A program made the translations under genes and the position numbers. From contig NZ_JBBOOK010000001.1 of the NCBI RefSeq assembly GCF_038003045.1, positions 558,001 to 622,000 on the forward strand: a stretch of DNA of 64,000 bases, read 5' to 3'. Every line of letters starts with the position of its first letter. Position 1 is the stretch's first letter. The notes beneath the pieces were generated by a model that saw only the letters and a program-made list of their open reading frames with translations, made no database searches and was not told where the DNA came from. This document shows positions 1 to 9,154 of this stretch, one piece after another. Source of the DNA: Sporosarcina sp. FSL W7-1349. Lineage in GTDB: Bacteria > Bacillota > Bacilli > Bacillales_A > Planococcaceae.

Positions 1-1
1 G

Positions 2-1006
2 ATTTTTGAATTCCAAACGATGATCTGTGAACTGACAGGCATGGATCTTGCCAACTCCTCCATGTACGATGGCGGGACTTCGTTGGCGGAAGCAGGTACG
101 CTGGCGGCTGGTCACACGAAACGCAAAAAATTACTCGTTTCCGAAACGGTTCATCCGGAAGCCCGCGATGTCGTCACGACCTATGCACAAGGCCAATCCA
201 TCGACGTTGTTCTTGTTCCACAAAAAGATGGCGTCACGGATATCGACCGACTGGCGACTTTGGTGGATGAAGAAACGGCAGCGGTGCTTGTCCAATATCC
301 AAACTTCTTCGGTCAAATCGAAGACCTTCAAAAAATAGGCGACCTGACACATGAAAAAGGCGGTCTCTTCGTCGTATCGGCCAACCCGCTTGCGCTCGGC
401 GTCCTCACGCCGCCAGGGAAACTCGGAGCCGATATTACGGTCGGAGATGCCCAGCCATTCGGGATATCCGAACAATTCGGCGGTCCGCATTGCGGATATT
501 TTGCGGTAACTAAAAAATTGATGCGGAAAGTCCCGGGTCGGCTTGTCGGTGAAACGACGGATGACGAAGGGCGCCGCGGGTATGTATTGACTTTACAAGC
601 CCGTGAACAGCATATCCGCCGTGATAAAGCGACATCCAATATCTGTTCCAACCAAGCGTTAAATGCTTTGGCAGCTTCGGTTGCGATGACTGCACTTGGC
701 AAAGTGGGTGTACAACAGATCGCTTATCAAAATATCGCCAAGACCCGGTATGCCAAGAAAGCATTTGAAAAAGCTGGTTTTGCAGTTAAATTTGGAAATG
801 CCCATTTCAACGAGATTGTCGTCGATTGTAAAAAGGCTGTGAAGGAAGTAAACGCTCGTCTATTGGATAAAGGGATGATCGGCGGTTACGATCTCGGCTT
901 AACGTATCCTGAATTCGCCAATCATGCGTTGATCGCTGTCACGGAACAGCGGACAAAAGAAGAAATCGATGCACTTGTGCAGGAAATGGAGGCCCTTCAT
1001 GCATAA
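2..1006 (+). CDS. gcvPA: Glycine dehydrogenase (decarboxylating) subunit 1, 5'-truncated by window edge
   Basis: This is the alpha half of the two-subunit P-protein of the glycine cleavage system, which decarboxylates glycine and passes the aminomethyl group to the lipoyl H-protein. The open frame runs in from the left edge ([15 protein letters not shown]), so the first visible ATG at 20 is not the real start. Recognisable blocks are [24 protein letters not shown] [13 protein letters not shown], and [20 protein letters not shown]. The family is about 448 residues, so roughly 110 N-terminal residues lie outside. The stop overlaps the gcvPB start by 8 nt, which suggests translational coupling. 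gcvT and any glycine riboswitch would be upstream of the window. Confidence 0.96.
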   Translation: MFEFQTMICELTGMDLANSSMYDGGTSLAEAGTLAAGHTKRKKLLVSETVHPEARDVVTTYAQGQSIDVVLVPQKDGVTDIDRLATLVDEETAAVLVQYPNFFGQIEDLQKIGDLTHEKGGLFVVSANPLALGVLTPPGKLGADITVGDAQPFGISEQFGGPHCGYFAVTKKLMRKVPGRLVGETTDDEGRRGYVLTLQAREQHIRRDKATSNICSNQALNALAASVAMTALGKVGVQQIAYQNIAKTRYAKKAFEKAGFAVKFGNAHFNEIVVDCKKAVKEVNARLLDKGMIGGYDLGLTYPEFANHALIAVTEQRTKEEIDALVQEMEALHA

Positions 1007-2462
1007 AGAGAATCAGCCACTAATTTTTGAACTAACGAAAGAAGGCCGCATTGGCTACAGCCTTCCTGATTTGGACGTACCGGAAGTGAACTTGACGGAT
1101 CTGATGCCGACTGATTTTATCCGGGAAGAGGCAGCGGAGCTTCCGGAAGTGTCCGAACTGGATATCATGCGTCATTACACAGCCCTTTCCAACCGGAACC
1201 ACGGGGTCGACACAGGGTTTTATCCACTCGGTTCCTGTACGATGAAATACAATCCGAAAATCAATGAAGCAGTGGCACGGTATGCTGGCTTTGCCAACAT
1301 CCATCCATTGCAGGATGAATCGACCGTGCAAGGTGCTTTAGAAGTAATGTACGATTTACAAGAACACCTTTCCGAAATTACAGGAATGGATGAAGTGACC
1401 CTGCAACCGGCAGCCGGCGCACATGGCGAATGGACGGCTCTTATGATGATCCGCGCCTTCCATGAAGCGAACGGTGATTTCCACCGAACCAAAGTAATCG
1501 TGCCGGATTCCGCACACGGAACGAACCCGGCATCCGCAACAGTTGCGGGCTTTGAAACCGTAACGGTGAAATCAAATGAATTTGGTCTGGTCGATATCGA
1601 AGATCTGAAAACGAAAGTCGGCGACGATACAGCGGCATTGATGCTGACGAATCCAAATACGCTCGGTTTGTTCGAAGAGGAAATCCTTGAGATGGCTTCC
1701 ATCGTCCACGGGGTCGGGGGCAAGTTGTATTATGACGGGGCCAACCTGAACGCCGTCATGGCCAAAGTCCGCCCTGGCGATATGGGCTTTGATGCGGTTC
1801 ATTTGAATCTGCATAAAACGTTCACGGGCCCTCACGGCGGCGGCGGTCCAGGTTCAGGTCCTGTCGGAGTGAGTAAAGAATTGGCTCCATTTTTACCGAA
1901 ACCGGTCCTTGTCAAAGAAGGCGATACCATTTCATTTAACTATGATGTACCACAATCCATCGGCCGTGTGAAGCCGTTTTATGGAAACTTTGGCATCTAC
2001 CTTCGTGCCTATACGTACATTCGCTCCATGGGGCCGGATGGATTGAAAGCCGTCACGGAATACGCCGTTTTGAATGCCAACTATATGATGCGCCGGTTGG
2101 AGCCGTATTTTGAACTGCCGTATAAACAGCATTGCAAGCATGAGTTTGTTCTCTCGGGAAGCCGTCAGAAAAAATTAGGCGTCCGAACACTGGATATGGC
2201 GAAACGACTGCTTGATTTCGGTTATCATCCACCGACCATCTACTTCCCGCTGAATGTGGAGGAAGGCATGATGATCGAGCCAACTGAAACCGAGTCGAAA
2301 GAAACGCTGGACGCGTTCATCGATGCGCTGATCCAAATTGCAAACGAAGTGGAAGAGAATCCTGAAATCGTCCAAGAAGCTCCTCATACCACGGTCGTTG
2401 GCCGTCTGGATGAAACGAAAGCAGCACGGCAGCCTGTGTTGCGGTATAGTGAAAAATCATAA
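999..2462 (+). CDS. gcvPB: Glycine dehydrogenase (decarboxylating) subunit 2
   Basis: This is the PLP-binding beta half of the glycine cleavage P-protein, 487 aa, the usual length. The ATG at 999 ([12 protein letters not shown]) is preceded by AGGAAATGGAGG inside the end of gcvPA. An in-frame start at 969 would have no ribosome-binding site. The PLP lysine is in [16 protein letters not shown] (about Lys273). The [10 protein letters not shown] block and the glycine-rich [12 protein letters not shown] stretch are intact. It is the last gene of the gcv operon and is followed by a strong terminator. Confidence 0.97.
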   Translation: MHKENQPLIFELTKEGRIGYSLPDLDVPEVNLTDLMPTDFIREEAAELPEVSELDIMRHYTALSNRNHGVDTGFYPLGSCTMKYNPKINEAVARYAGFANIHPLQDESTVQGALEVMYDLQEHLSEITGMDEVTLQPAAGAHGEWTALMMIRAFHEANGDFHRTKVIVPDSAHGTNPASATVAGFETVTVKSNEFGLVDIEDLKTKVGDDTAALMLTNPNTLGLFEEEILEMASIVHGVGGKLYYDGANLNAVMAKVRPGDMGFDAVHLNLHKTFTGPHGGGGPGSGPVGVSKELAPFLPKPVLVKEGDTISFNYDVPQSIGRVKPFYGNFGIYLRAYTYIRSMGPDGLKAVTEYAVLNANYMMRRLEPYFELPYKQHCKHEFVLSGSRQKKLGVRTLDMAKRLLDFGYHPPTIYFPLNVEEGMMIEPTETESKETLDAFIDALIQIANEVEENPEIVQEAPHTTVVGRLDETKAARQPVLRYSEKS

Positions 2463-2481
2463 CACACAAACAGTTACTAAG

Positions 2482-2516
2482 GAAGCTACTACATTGTGAA
2501 TAGTAGCTTCTTTTTT
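2482..2516 (+). terminator. Rho-independent terminator of the gcv operon
   Basis: A perfect 10-bp stem, GAAGCTACTA / TAGTAGCTTC, with a 9-nt loop is followed by TTTTTT. It marks the right end of the conserved gcv operon and so the left border of the accessory block. Confidence 0.92.
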
Positions 2517-2758
2517 ATGAAGAATTGTTCAATTTGATAGCTCTCACACAAAGATTCAACAGATTCAACAGAACTTGGAATCATTTATTTTCAGTATATT
2601 GATTTCTGTCATTTGATAGTGATAAATAGGATTAGACTAATTCTGAGAAGGGTACTAATTTTCTGTTTTGTTCATTGATAGGATGTTAGGAAGAACGAAG
2701 AATATGGTAAGATCGATTAGTATTTTAAAATTTTATACAATTGTTAGGAGTGGGTTAA

Positions 2759-3511
2759 TTGGAAATGATTTCAGGGAAAAAAACGCCTTATATTTGCACC
2801 CCGTTAGTCGGAAAGGACCGAGAAGAAATTATGGAAGAATTGGAGGTTATTCTACCGAAAGAGCCAGATGTGTTAGAATGGCGAGTTGATTTTTACAATG
2901 AAATTGATCAACTGCAGTCTGTTCTCGCAACTGCTGAACAAATTGCATCGAAAAGCGATTTGCCTATATTATTCACAATTCGCTCTGAAAAAGAAGGCGG
3001 TCAACCAATCACTCTAACCGAGTCCCAAAAGGTGGAGTTACTCATTGAAGTTTGTAAAAATAAGTCTGTCGACTTTATCGATTTCGAAGTAGCCAATGAT
3101 CCGGATCATATTAAACGAGTCAGAGAAGTTTCCAAGGAAAATAATGTAAAACTTGTTCTTTCTTATCATAATTTCGATTTCACTCCAGATAGCGCAGACA
3201 TTTTAAAACGTCTGTTTTTGGCGGAGTTTTACGGTGCCGACGTGGCAAAAGCGGCTGTTATGCCGAAAAACAAAGATGATGTCTTACGCCTGCTACACCT
3301 GACGAGCGAAGCTGACAGAGCGATGACCATCCCACTAATTACGATGTCAATGGGAGGAATGGGAGGATTAAGCCGGATTATGGGTTGGATTTATGGTTCC
3401 GTTTTAACATTTGCCGTCGGTGTCCAAAGTTCAGCTCCTGGTCAAATTCCTATCGATCTGCTCAAACAATTAATTATAAATTCCCAAGAGTCTTTGCCTG
3501 ATTGGGTTTAA
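2759..3511 (+). CDS. aroD: Type I 3-dehydroquinate dehydratase
   Basis: It dehydrates 3-dehydroquinate to 3-dehydroshikimate through a Schiff base, in the shikimate pathway or hydroaromatic catabolism. It has 250 aa, normal for type I enzymes. The active-site set is complete: EWR (40-42), FTIRSEKEGG, His137 in SYHNFDFTP, the Schiff-base Lys164 in DVAKAAVMP, SMGGMGGLSR, and SAPGQ near 225. The TTG start at 2759 has AGGAG 8 nt upstream; an in-frame ATG at 2765 is the alternative. It stands alone between two hairpins, just after the gcv operon. A second, type II-like dehydroquinase lies at 29904, and aroK lies nearby at 6644. Confidence 0.94.
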   Translation: MEMISGKKTPYICTPLVGKDREEIMEELEVILPKEPDVLEWRVDFYNEIDQLQSVLATAEQIASKSDLPILFTIRSEKEGGQPITLTESQKVELLIEVCKNKSVDFIDFEVANDPDHIKRVREVSKENNVKLVLSYHNFDFTPDSADILKRLFLAEFYGADVAKAAVMPKNKDDVLRLLHLTSEADRAMTIPLITMSMGGMGGLSRIMGWIYGSVLTFAVGVQSSAPGQIPIDLLKQLIINSQESLPDWV

Positions 3512-3519
3512 TATTTTAT

Positions 3520-3557
3520 AGAAAAGCTTGTTTCTCCGTAAAGAAATAAGCTTTTCT
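3520..3557 (+). terminator. Hairpin after aroD, probable terminator
   Basis: AGAAAAGCTT and AAGCTTTTCT form a perfect 10-bp stem with an 18-nt loop. The downstream U-tract is poor (ATTTG), so termination strength is uncertain. It overlaps the start of the gntR promoter region. Confidence 0.6.
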
Positions 3558-3559
3558 AT

Positions 3560-3588
3560 TTGACGAAAATGAATTCTCAGATTATACT
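3560..3588 (+). promoter_or_regulatory. Sigma-A promoter of gntR-CoA transferase-lyase operon
   Basis: TTGACG at 3560-3565 and TATACT at 3583-3588 are separated by 17 nt, a near-consensus vegetative promoter. The operator-like element at 3599 begins 10 nt after the -10 box, so it would overlap the transcription start region. Confidence 0.75.
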
Positions 3589-3598
3589 AAATAAAAGT

Positions 3599-3618
3599 GG
3601 GCTAACCAGTGGTCCGTT
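3599..3618 (+). promoter_or_regulatory. Putative GntR-family operator, copy 1
   Basis: GGGCTAACCAGTGGTCCGTT contains the perfect inverted repeat ACCA-g-TGGT (3605-3613), resembling sites of FadR-type GntR repressors. Almost the same 20 bp recur at 28782, at the same distance from another TTGACG promoter. The likely binder is the GntR protein encoded immediately downstream (autoregulation); this is inference. Confidence 0.6.
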
Positions 3619-3699
3619 TTTCTGTTTATTATTTACAAAGTAGTATTAGGTGCACATATTTTTCCTATTAATTGAAATAGTACAATCGGAGGTGAGAGA

Positions 3700-4416
3700 T
3701 TGAAGGAGAAAATGTTTGTAGAACTGCAACATACTAGAGTCTATGAAAAAATAGTTGATCAAATTAGAGAGTTAATTGAGAATGGTACATTAAAACCAAA
3801 TGATCGACTCCCAAGTGAGCGTGACTTGGCGCAACAATTAGGATGTAGCCGTACATCGTTGCGAGAAGCGTGCCGGGTCTTAGAGTCGGAAGGATTGATT
3901 GTTTCAAAGGCGGGCGGCGGTCGTTTTGTCCAGCAAGTAGATCAGCGGTTTACCCTGACATATCAAGTGAATCCAGTAGACCTATTGGAACGGACAGCTG
4001 TTATTCACTTTCTAGAAGCGCGTGAAGCTTTAGAGCCGAAAATTGTAGAGCTTGCCTGCGATAGAGCAACAGAAGAAGATATTGTGAAAATTGAAAGAGC
4101 ACTCCTATCAATGAAGGAAAAGCTGAAATATCCAGAGGAGAAAGTAGAGGCGGATAGCAATTTCCATTTGGCATTGGCGGAAGCAACACATAATTTCGTT
4201 TTTGAGTCTATGATGGAGATGAACATGCACTTATACCGACAAGTTCGAAAACAGACATTGAAATCTACAGATCGATACACGGAATCATTGCAAGAACATA
4301 AAGAAATAATAGATGCGATAAAAGCAGGCGATAAAAAACGAGCCATTCAAGCAATGCGGATTCATTTGCATCATTTAAAAGATAGTGTGCTTGGCTTAAT
4401 TAATAAGGAAGAATAA
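3700..4416 (+). CDS. GntR-family transcriptional regulator, FadR/FCD type
   Basis: This 238-aa repressor has an N-terminal winged helix (about 10-80, with LPSERDLAQQLGCSRTSLREA and the wing SKAGGGRFVQQ). A C-terminal FCD ligand domain (about 95-225) carries conserved metal or ligand residues in DSNFHLALAEATHN, EHKEIIDAI and the HLHHL end. The TTG start at 3700 follows GGAGGTGAG; the ATG at 3712 is the alternative. It is the first gene of a transcription unit with the CoA-transferase and lyase genes, so it probably controls them and itself. FCD proteins commonly sense small organic acids or sugar acids; the ligand here is unknown. Confidence 0.92.
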   Translation: MKEKMFVELQHTRVYEKIVDQIRELIENGTLKPNDRLPSERDLAQQLGCSRTSLREACRVLESEGLIVSKAGGGRFVQQVDQRFTLTYQVNPVDLLERTAVIHFLEAREALEPKIVELACDRATEEDIVKIERALLSMKEKLKYPEEKVEADSNFHLALAEATHNFVFESMMEMNMHLYRQVRKQTLKSTDRYTESLQEHKEIIDAIKAGDKKRAIQAMRIHLHHLKDSVLGLINKEE

Positions 4417-4427
4417 TGGAGGACATA

Positions 4428-5645
4428 ATGATAGGAAAAGAAAAGAATTTTGGTCCGCTGACAGGCGTGAATGTGTTGGATATTTCCACGATGATCGCTG
4501 CTCCCTATGGTGCCACGTTGCTGGCAGACATGGGAGCGAATGTAACAAAAATTGAGTTGCCGAATAAAGGCGATACGTTGAGGACAGTCGGTCCTTGGAA
4601 AAATGGAGAGTCCCTGAGATGGCCTGGGCTTGCACGCAACAAAAAATCGATTACGTTAGATATACGTTCTGATGAAGGAAAAGAGATTTTTAAGAAACTA
4701 ATTGGGAAAACAGATATTTTAATTGAAAATTTTCGACCGGGAACACTCGAAAAATGGGGATTGAGCTACGAAACCTTGAAAAAATCCAATTCTCAGTTGA
4801 TTATGGTACGTATTTCCGGCTATGGCCAAACAGGTCCATATAGTTCCAAAGCGGGTTTCGGGACACCAGGCACTGCGTTTAGCGGCCATACGTACATTCA
4901 AGGATATCCGGATCGGCCGCCCGTTAGTCCATCCTACTCGCTATTGGATTATATTACTGGTGTTTATACAGCATTTGCTGCCGTCAGTGCATTGTATCAT
5001 CGGGATACAATGGAGGGCGACTCGACAGGACAGATGGTCGAAATGGGATTATATGAATCACTGTTCCGTATGTTGGAATTTTTAATAGCGGAATATGATC
5101 AAACAGGGAATGTACGAGAGCGTAGCCCCGGTTTAGCAGGTCATTCAAGTCCAGCGGGTACGTATGAAACGAAAGATGGAAAGTTTGTTGTGCTTGTCTG
5201 CAGCACAGATCCTACATTTGAAAGGCTTGCGGAAGCAATGGAACGGACTGACATGCTTCAAGACGATCGCTATTCAACGAATGCGGCTCGTTTGCGGAAT
5301 GATAAAGAAGTTCAAGAAATCGTAATTCATTGGATTAAACAGCATACGTTCAAAGAACTTCAAGAGAAATTGGATTCCTTCGGAGTTCCTGTCAGTCCAA
5401 TTTTAAGTATTGCGGATATTTTCGAAGATCCGCATTATAAGGCGAGAGAAAATATTGTGGAAGTAGAACATCCACGATTAGGTTCTGTAAAAATTCCTGG
5501 AATCGTTCCGAAGTTCTCCGAAACACCAGGTTCAATTCGCCACCGTGCTCCGGAATTAGGGGAGCATACAGAAGAAATTTTAGGCGGCCAATTAGGATTG
5601 TCCAAAGAAGAGTTAGCTTCGTTAAAAGAGAAGGGAGTTATTTAA
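4428..5645 (+). CDS. CaiB/BaiF-family (class III) CoA-transferase
   Basis: It probably moves CoA from a donor such as succinyl-CoA to a carboxylic acid through an aspartyl-CoA anhydride. The family signatures GVNVLDISTMIAAPYG, ADMGANVTKIE, NKKSITLDI, ENFRPGTLEKWG, RISGYGQTGPY and the catalytic Asp in SYSLLDYITG (about 174) are all present. The ATG at 4428 has GGAGG 5 nt upstream. The alternative ATG at 4416 overlaps the gntR stop (TAATG) and also has a purine-rich site. The 3' neighbour, which starts directly after the stop, is an HMG-CoA-lyase-like enzyme. The pair suggests activation and retro-aldol or Claisen cleavage of a branched hydroxydicarboxylic acid. The substrate is not determined. 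Confidence 0.93.
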   Translation: MIGKEKNFGPLTGVNVLDISTMIAAPYGATLLADMGANVTKIELPNKGDTLRTVGPWKNGESLRWPGLARNKKSITLDIRSDEGKEIFKKLIGKTDILIENFRPGTLEKWGLSYETLKKSNSQLIMVRISGYGQTGPYSSKAGFGTPGTAFSGHTYIQGYPDRPPVSPSYSLLDYITGVYTAFAAVSALYHRDTMEGDSTGQMVEMGLYESLFRMLEFLIAEYDQTGNVRERSPGLAGHSSPAGTYETKDGKFVVLVCSTDPTFERLAEAMERTDMLQDDRYSTNAARLRNDKEVQEIVIHWIKQHTFKELQEKLDSFGVPVSPILSIADIFEDPHYKARENIVEVEHPRLGSVKIPGIVPKFSETPGSIRHRAPELGEHTEEILGGQLGLSKEELASLKEKGVI

Positions 5646-6596
5646 ATGAGTTCATTAAAATTGCCGCCCAGCGTCACTATTTGTGAAGTGGCACCACGAG
5701 ATGGATTTCAAGCAGAGCACAACTGGATCCCAACAGAAGAAAAAATTCGTATTGTTCGAGCATTAGCAAATACGGGTGTCCGTTCTATGGAAATTACGTC
5801 ATTCGTTCATCCTAAAGCGATTCCACAATTAAAGGACGCAGAAGAAGTTGTACGGGGAACTGAAGATTTAACAAATTTGAAATTCCGGGCACTTGTTCCA
5901 AATGTTAGAGGAGCTGAGAGAGCTATTACAGCTGGCATCAAAAAATTAAAGCTCATGCTATCAGCGACGGATTCACACAGCCTCTCGAATGCAAATAGTC
6001 TAGTAGAGGATGCACAAAATGGGTTTGCTCCAATCATTGATTTGGCTGAAAAGCATAGTGTTAAGGTAGGAGGCTCCATTTCTGTAGCATTTGGCTGTCC
6101 TTATGAAGGAACGGTCCCACTCGAGCGTATTATCACAATAGTGGATCGATACAAAAACATGGGAATAGAAGAAATTTCTTTAGCAGATACGACTGGAATG
6201 GCAAATCCAAAGCAAGTATATGATTTTTTGGGAGTTCTCCAAAATGATTACCCGGGTATCGAATTTTCTATGCACTTGCATAACACGAGAGGAATGGCAT
6301 TGGCAAATGCTTTTGCGGCATTGCAACAAGGCGTGACATTGTTTGATAGTTCCATTGCCGGACTGGGTGGCTGTCCATATGCGCCAGGAGCTAGCGGCAA
6401 TATTGCAACAGAGGACCTCGTCCATGCTTTTGAAGAAATGGGCATAAATACAGGCATGGATATTGACCGTTTAATTAAGACAGCAAATGATGTCAAAGAA
6501 TATTTGGGCCATGATGGAGGAAGCTACATGTTACAAGCGGGGCCTTGTTCTGCACTAAGTCCAAAAGTGGCGGCGCAAGAAAAACTGGAGTCATAA
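5646..6596 (+). CDS. Hydroxymethylglutaryl-CoA lyase-like enzyme
   Basis: This is a 316-aa HMGL-like TIM barrel. The catalytic and metal residues of HMG-CoA lyases are present: APRDGFQ (Arg18, Asp19), HLHNTRG (His210, His212), and the signature GLGGCPYAPGASGN with the essential Cys243. Such enzymes cleave a 3-hydroxy-3-methyl-acyl-CoA to acetyl-CoA plus a keto acid. In B. subtilis the homologue belongs to leucine catabolism. Here the partner is a CoA-transferase and not a carboxylase or enoyl-CoA hydratase, so a pathway starting from a free acid (3-hydroxy-3-methylglutarate, citramalate or similar) is more likely. It is coupled to the preceding gene with zero spacing and has AAGGGAG upstream. 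Confidence 0.9.
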   Translation: MSSLKLPPSVTICEVAPRDGFQAEHNWIPTEEKIRIVRALANTGVRSMEITSFVHPKAIPQLKDAEEVVRGTEDLTNLKFRALVPNVRGAERAITAGIKKLKLMLSATDSHSLSNANSLVEDAQNGFAPIIDLAEKHSVKVGGSISVAFGCPYEGTVPLERIITIVDRYKNMGIEEISLADTTGMANPKQVYDFLGVLQNDYPGIEFSMHLHNTRGMALANAFAALQQGVTLFDSSIAGLGGCPYAPGASGNIATEDLVHAFEEMGINTGMDIDRLIKTANDVKEYLGHDGGSYMLQAGPCSALSPKVAAQEKLES

Positions 6597-6637
6597 AAAA
6601 CCGTACATAGAGTTTTATAACCCTCTCTAGTACGGCA
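6595..6637 (-). terminator. Terminator of aroK (minus strand)
   Basis: Read on the minus strand, CCGTACTAGAG pairs with CTCTATGTACGG (one bulge) and is followed by TTTTTT. It lies just beyond the aroK stop. On the plus strand it abuts the lyase stop and may also end that transcript. Confidence 0.8.
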
Positions 6638-6643
6638 AATAGG

Positions 6644-7210
6644 TCAATGTGGCTCATACAGATCCCAAGCTAGCTTTAAAGAATCCACAATATGGTCGGC
6701 AACTTCTTCAGCAGACCGATCATCAACCATTAAAGCGGAGTTATTTAATGAATATGCTCCTTGTCTCTCATGGAAGAGTTGTTCAATTTCGTCAATACTT
6801 CGGTTTTGCAATACTGGCCGATTTTCAATAAGTATACCAAGCCGTTCTTTCCACTCTTCCCAGGAAACGTCGAGGTATAAGACAGTACAATTGGCCAAAC
6901 AAGCTTCACGTACTTCAGGCTGCATAAACGCGCCACCGCCAATGGAAATAATTTTGAGTTTGTGGTCTTCGCAATAGGTTTGGATCAATTCTCTTTCTCT
7001 ATCGCGGAAAACTTTTTCGCCATGGATTTTAAAAATTTCAGTAGTCGACATGCCGAATTCGTTTTCGATATCTTTGTCGATATCAATGAATGTTCTATAA
7101 AGTTTTTTGGCAACGAGTTCTCCAATTGTCGTTTTTCCAACTCCCATGAAGCCGATTAAAACAATATTTTGCTGTCTAACTGGTATTTTTCCAAAAATCA
7201 AATCAAACAC
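6644..7210 (-). CDS. aroK: Shikimate kinase
   Basis: It phosphorylates shikimate at O3 with ATP. In its 188 aa, Walker A is GFMGVGKTT (20-28). The shikimate-binding Asp is in FIDIDKDIE, followed by FRDRERE, the GGGA motif in SIGGGAFMQ, and the lid Arg in ENRPVLQ. The start is GTG at 7210 with a modest AGAAAGAG upstream; the roughly 12-residue N-terminal lead is slightly longer than usual. It is transcribed against its neighbours and ends at its own terminator. With aroD at 2759 it places two shikimate-pathway genes in the accessory block; whether they are anabolic or serve hydroaromatic uptake is not resolved. Confidence 0.93.
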   Translation of the reverse strand: MFDLIFGKIPVRQQNIVLIGFMGVGKTTIGELVAKKLYRTFIDIDKDIENEFGMSTTEIFKIHGEKVFRDRERELIQTYCEDHKLKIISIGGGAFMQPEVREACLANCTVLYLDVSWEEWKERLGILIENRPVLQNRSIDEIEQLFHERQGAYSLNNSALMVDDRSAEEVADHIVDSLKLAWDLYEPH

Positions 7211-7366
7211 TCTTTCTAAAGGTGATAGGTATCTAAATTATAGTACAATGGCATATTCCTGTAAACGTCATTGAGTTGACATAATGCCATTATAGAAAAG
7301 AGTTCAAAAGTTTTTCGAATATTCCTTAGAAATAGATTGCAATCATAAAGAAATTTGGGTAACATT

Positions 7367-7397
7367 TTGAACAAATGGGAAGAGACCTTTGTATAAT
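7367..7397 (+). promoter_or_regulatory. Sigma-A promoter of the aldehyde dehydrogenase unit
   Basis: TTGAAC (7367-7372) and a perfect TATAAT (7392-7397) are separated by 19 nt. LacI-type operators begin 13 nt after the -10 box, a position suited to repression by steric block. Confidence 0.65.
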
Positions 7398-7410
7398 ATT
7401 GCAAATTAAA

Positions 7411-7424
7411 TTAGATCGATCTAA
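7411..7424 (+). promoter_or_regulatory. LacI-type operator O1 (TTAGATCGATCTAA)
   Basis: This is a perfect 14-bp palindrome with the central CG typical of LacI-family operators. It lies immediately downstream of the predicted promoter of the aldehyde dehydrogenase gene. The same palindrome or close variants recur at seven more places in the accessory block. Confidence 0.8.
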
Positions 7425-7454
7425 CAAAAGGTAATATATAGTGAATTATAAAAA

Positions 7455-7468
7455 TTAGATCGATCTAA
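7455..7468 (+). promoter_or_regulatory. LacI-type operator O2 (TTAGATCGATCTAA)
   Basis: A second perfect copy, centred 44 bp from O1 (about four helical turns) and 17 bp from O3. The multiple phased sites before one gene suggest cooperative or looping repression. Confidence 0.8.
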
Positions 7469-7471
7469 TTA

Positions 7472-7485
7472 CTAGATCGATCTAA
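7472..7485 (+). promoter_or_regulatory. LacI-type operator O3 (CTAGATCGATCTAA)
   Basis: A third copy with one mismatch at the first base, 3 bp after O2. It ends 31 nt before the aldehyde dehydrogenase start codon. Confidence 0.75.
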
Positions 7486-7516
7486 TAAAACTATACGGAG
7501 CAGGAAGGTGAAATTT

Positions 7517-8959
7517 ATGCCGGAAGGTCAATTAACGAAACGAGCATGTCCATTTGTAAATGGAAGATGGCTTATGAATAGCCGTGAAGAAACTGAAGTT
7601 AAAAGCCCTTATAGCAATGAAGTCATTGGGACACAGTTTCACGCAACGATGGAAGATGTGGAAGCCGCTTTAGAATCTTCTTTTATAGCAAAAAAAGCAA
7701 TTGCAGAAATCTCGGCGTATGAAAGAGCAGTTATTTTAAGAAAAGCAGCCGACTTGTTGGATGAGAAAAAAGAAGCATTTGCAAAATTGATTTCTCTAGA
7801 ACTTGGCAAGCCGTTAAAAAATACATTGGATGAAGTATCACGATCTGTCGAAACTTTGCAGTTATCGGGAGAGGAAGCGAAACGATTAGTGGGGGAAACG
7901 ATTCCCGGCAATGCTTCCGAGCGCGGGACCAATTCGATCGCAATGACGTTTCGTGTACCAGTCGGTGTCATTGCGGCGATTACTCCTTTCAACTCACCGT
8001 TAAATCTAGTTTGTCATAAAGTTGGTCCTGCCTTTGCTGCAGGAAATGCGGTTGTTCTAAAGCCAGCTCCTCAAACTTCCCTTGTAGCGACAGCTTTAGT
8101 GCAACTCTTCTTAGAAGCAGGATTTCCTGAAAATGCGATTCAAATGCTGCTCGGCGGTGTGGAAATCGGTCAGACAATTGTAAAAGATGATCGAGTAAAC
8201 GTTATTTCCTTTACAGGCGGTACCGTGGCAAGCCGAAATATTTGCAGTATCGCCGGGATGAAAAAAGTGTTGCTAGAGCTTGGCGGCAATGCGGCCACTA
8301 TCGTTCATGAGGATGCGGATCTGGAAAGGGCGGCAAGACTTTGTGCACGCACGGGATATAGCAATTCTGGCCAGAGCTGTATTTCGGTACAAAGAATATA
8401 TGTTCACCAATCTGTCGCTGTACAATTCAAAGAATTATTGAAGTCTGAAGTGGAGAAGTTAAAAGTTGGCGATCCTCTCTCTCCGGAAACCGATGTCGGA
8501 ACTCTTGTCGATGAAAATGCAGCGAATAGAATTATGAGTTGGATTCAGGATTCTATTGAGGCTGGAGCAGAACTTGTAGCAGGCGGTAAACAAAACGGGG
8601 CGAATGTTTTACCTACAATTTTATACAATCCTCCCAAAACAGCAAATGTCGTATGCCAAGAAGTATTTGGTCCAATTGTGAGCATTTTGCCATACGAGCG
8701 AATTGAAGATGCAATTGAGGAAGCAAATGACTCGGAATTCGGGCTGCAAGCTGGAATATTTACAAATCAACTTGATTTGGCATATAAAGTCGCCCATTCA
8801 CTTGAGGTCGGCGGCATTGTAATCAATGGCACTTCCAATTTTCGTCTCGACCATTGGCCATATGGCGGTGTAAAGAATAGTGGAATTGGCCGAGAAGGTC
8901 CACGATTTGCCATCGAAGACATGACGGAAAGAAAAATGATTGTTCTGCAACTGTCTTAA
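7517..8959 (+). CDS. NAD(P)-dependent aldehyde dehydrogenase
   Basis: It oxidises an aldehyde to the carboxylate. The 480 aa have the full superfamily set: ITPFNSPLNLVCHKVGPA, VVLKPAPQTS, the cofactor loop FTGGTVASR, LELGGNAATIVHEDADLE with the general-base Glu, the nucleophile Cys288 in SGQSCISVQR, and EVFGPIVSILPY. The NSGQSCISVQR form is frequent in lactaldehyde, phosphonoacetaldehyde and related short polar aldehyde dehydrogenases, so a small oxygenated aldehyde is likely, but the substrate is not readable. The start is ATG 7517 with GGAAGGTGA 8 nt upstream; GTG 7508 overlaps that site. It is preceded by three LacI operators and probably heads the unit with the thiamine-diphosphate enzyme. 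Confidence 0.93.
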   Translation: MPEGQLTKRACPFVNGRWLMNSREETEVKSPYSNEVIGTQFHATMEDVEAALESSFIAKKAIAEISAYERAVILRKAADLLDEKKEAFAKLISLELGKPLKNTLDEVSRSVETLQLSGEEAKRLVGETIPGNASERGTNSIAMTFRVPVGVIAAITPFNSPLNLVCHKVGPAFAAGNAVVLKPAPQTSLVATALVQLFLEAGFPENAIQMLLGGVEIGQTIVKDDRVNVISFTGGTVASRNICSIAGMKKVLLELGGNAATIVHEDADLERAARLCARTGYSNSGQSCISVQRIYVHQSVAVQFKELLKSEVEKLKVGDPLSPETDVGTLVDENAANRIMSWIQDSIEAGAELVAGGKQNGANVLPTILYNPPKTANVVCQEVFGPIVSILPYERIEDAIEEANDSEFGLQAGIFTNQLDLAYKVAHSLEVGGIVINGTSNFRLDHWPYGGVKNSGIGREGPRFAIEDMTERKMIVLQLS

Positions 8960-9154
8960 GAAAGATTTTTCTTATGTAATCTTGCATATGAGTGGAAGAA
9001 AGAGATTGCACCAAAAAGGCTGTTACATTGAAACGGCATTTCCTAATTTTTTGATGCTTCGGCGGTATTTTGTTTGTTTAATCTACGGCCGGAGTTTTAT
9101 GGATTCATAGATAAGAGATTCAGAACAATTCAAATACAAGGAGGAACTCAATTT

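Noticed and set aside
2708..2721. LacI operator upstream of aroD (TAAGATCGATTAGT)
   Set aside because: Only the core AGATCGAT half is kept and the right arm does not match, so it is not counted with the eight supported sites.
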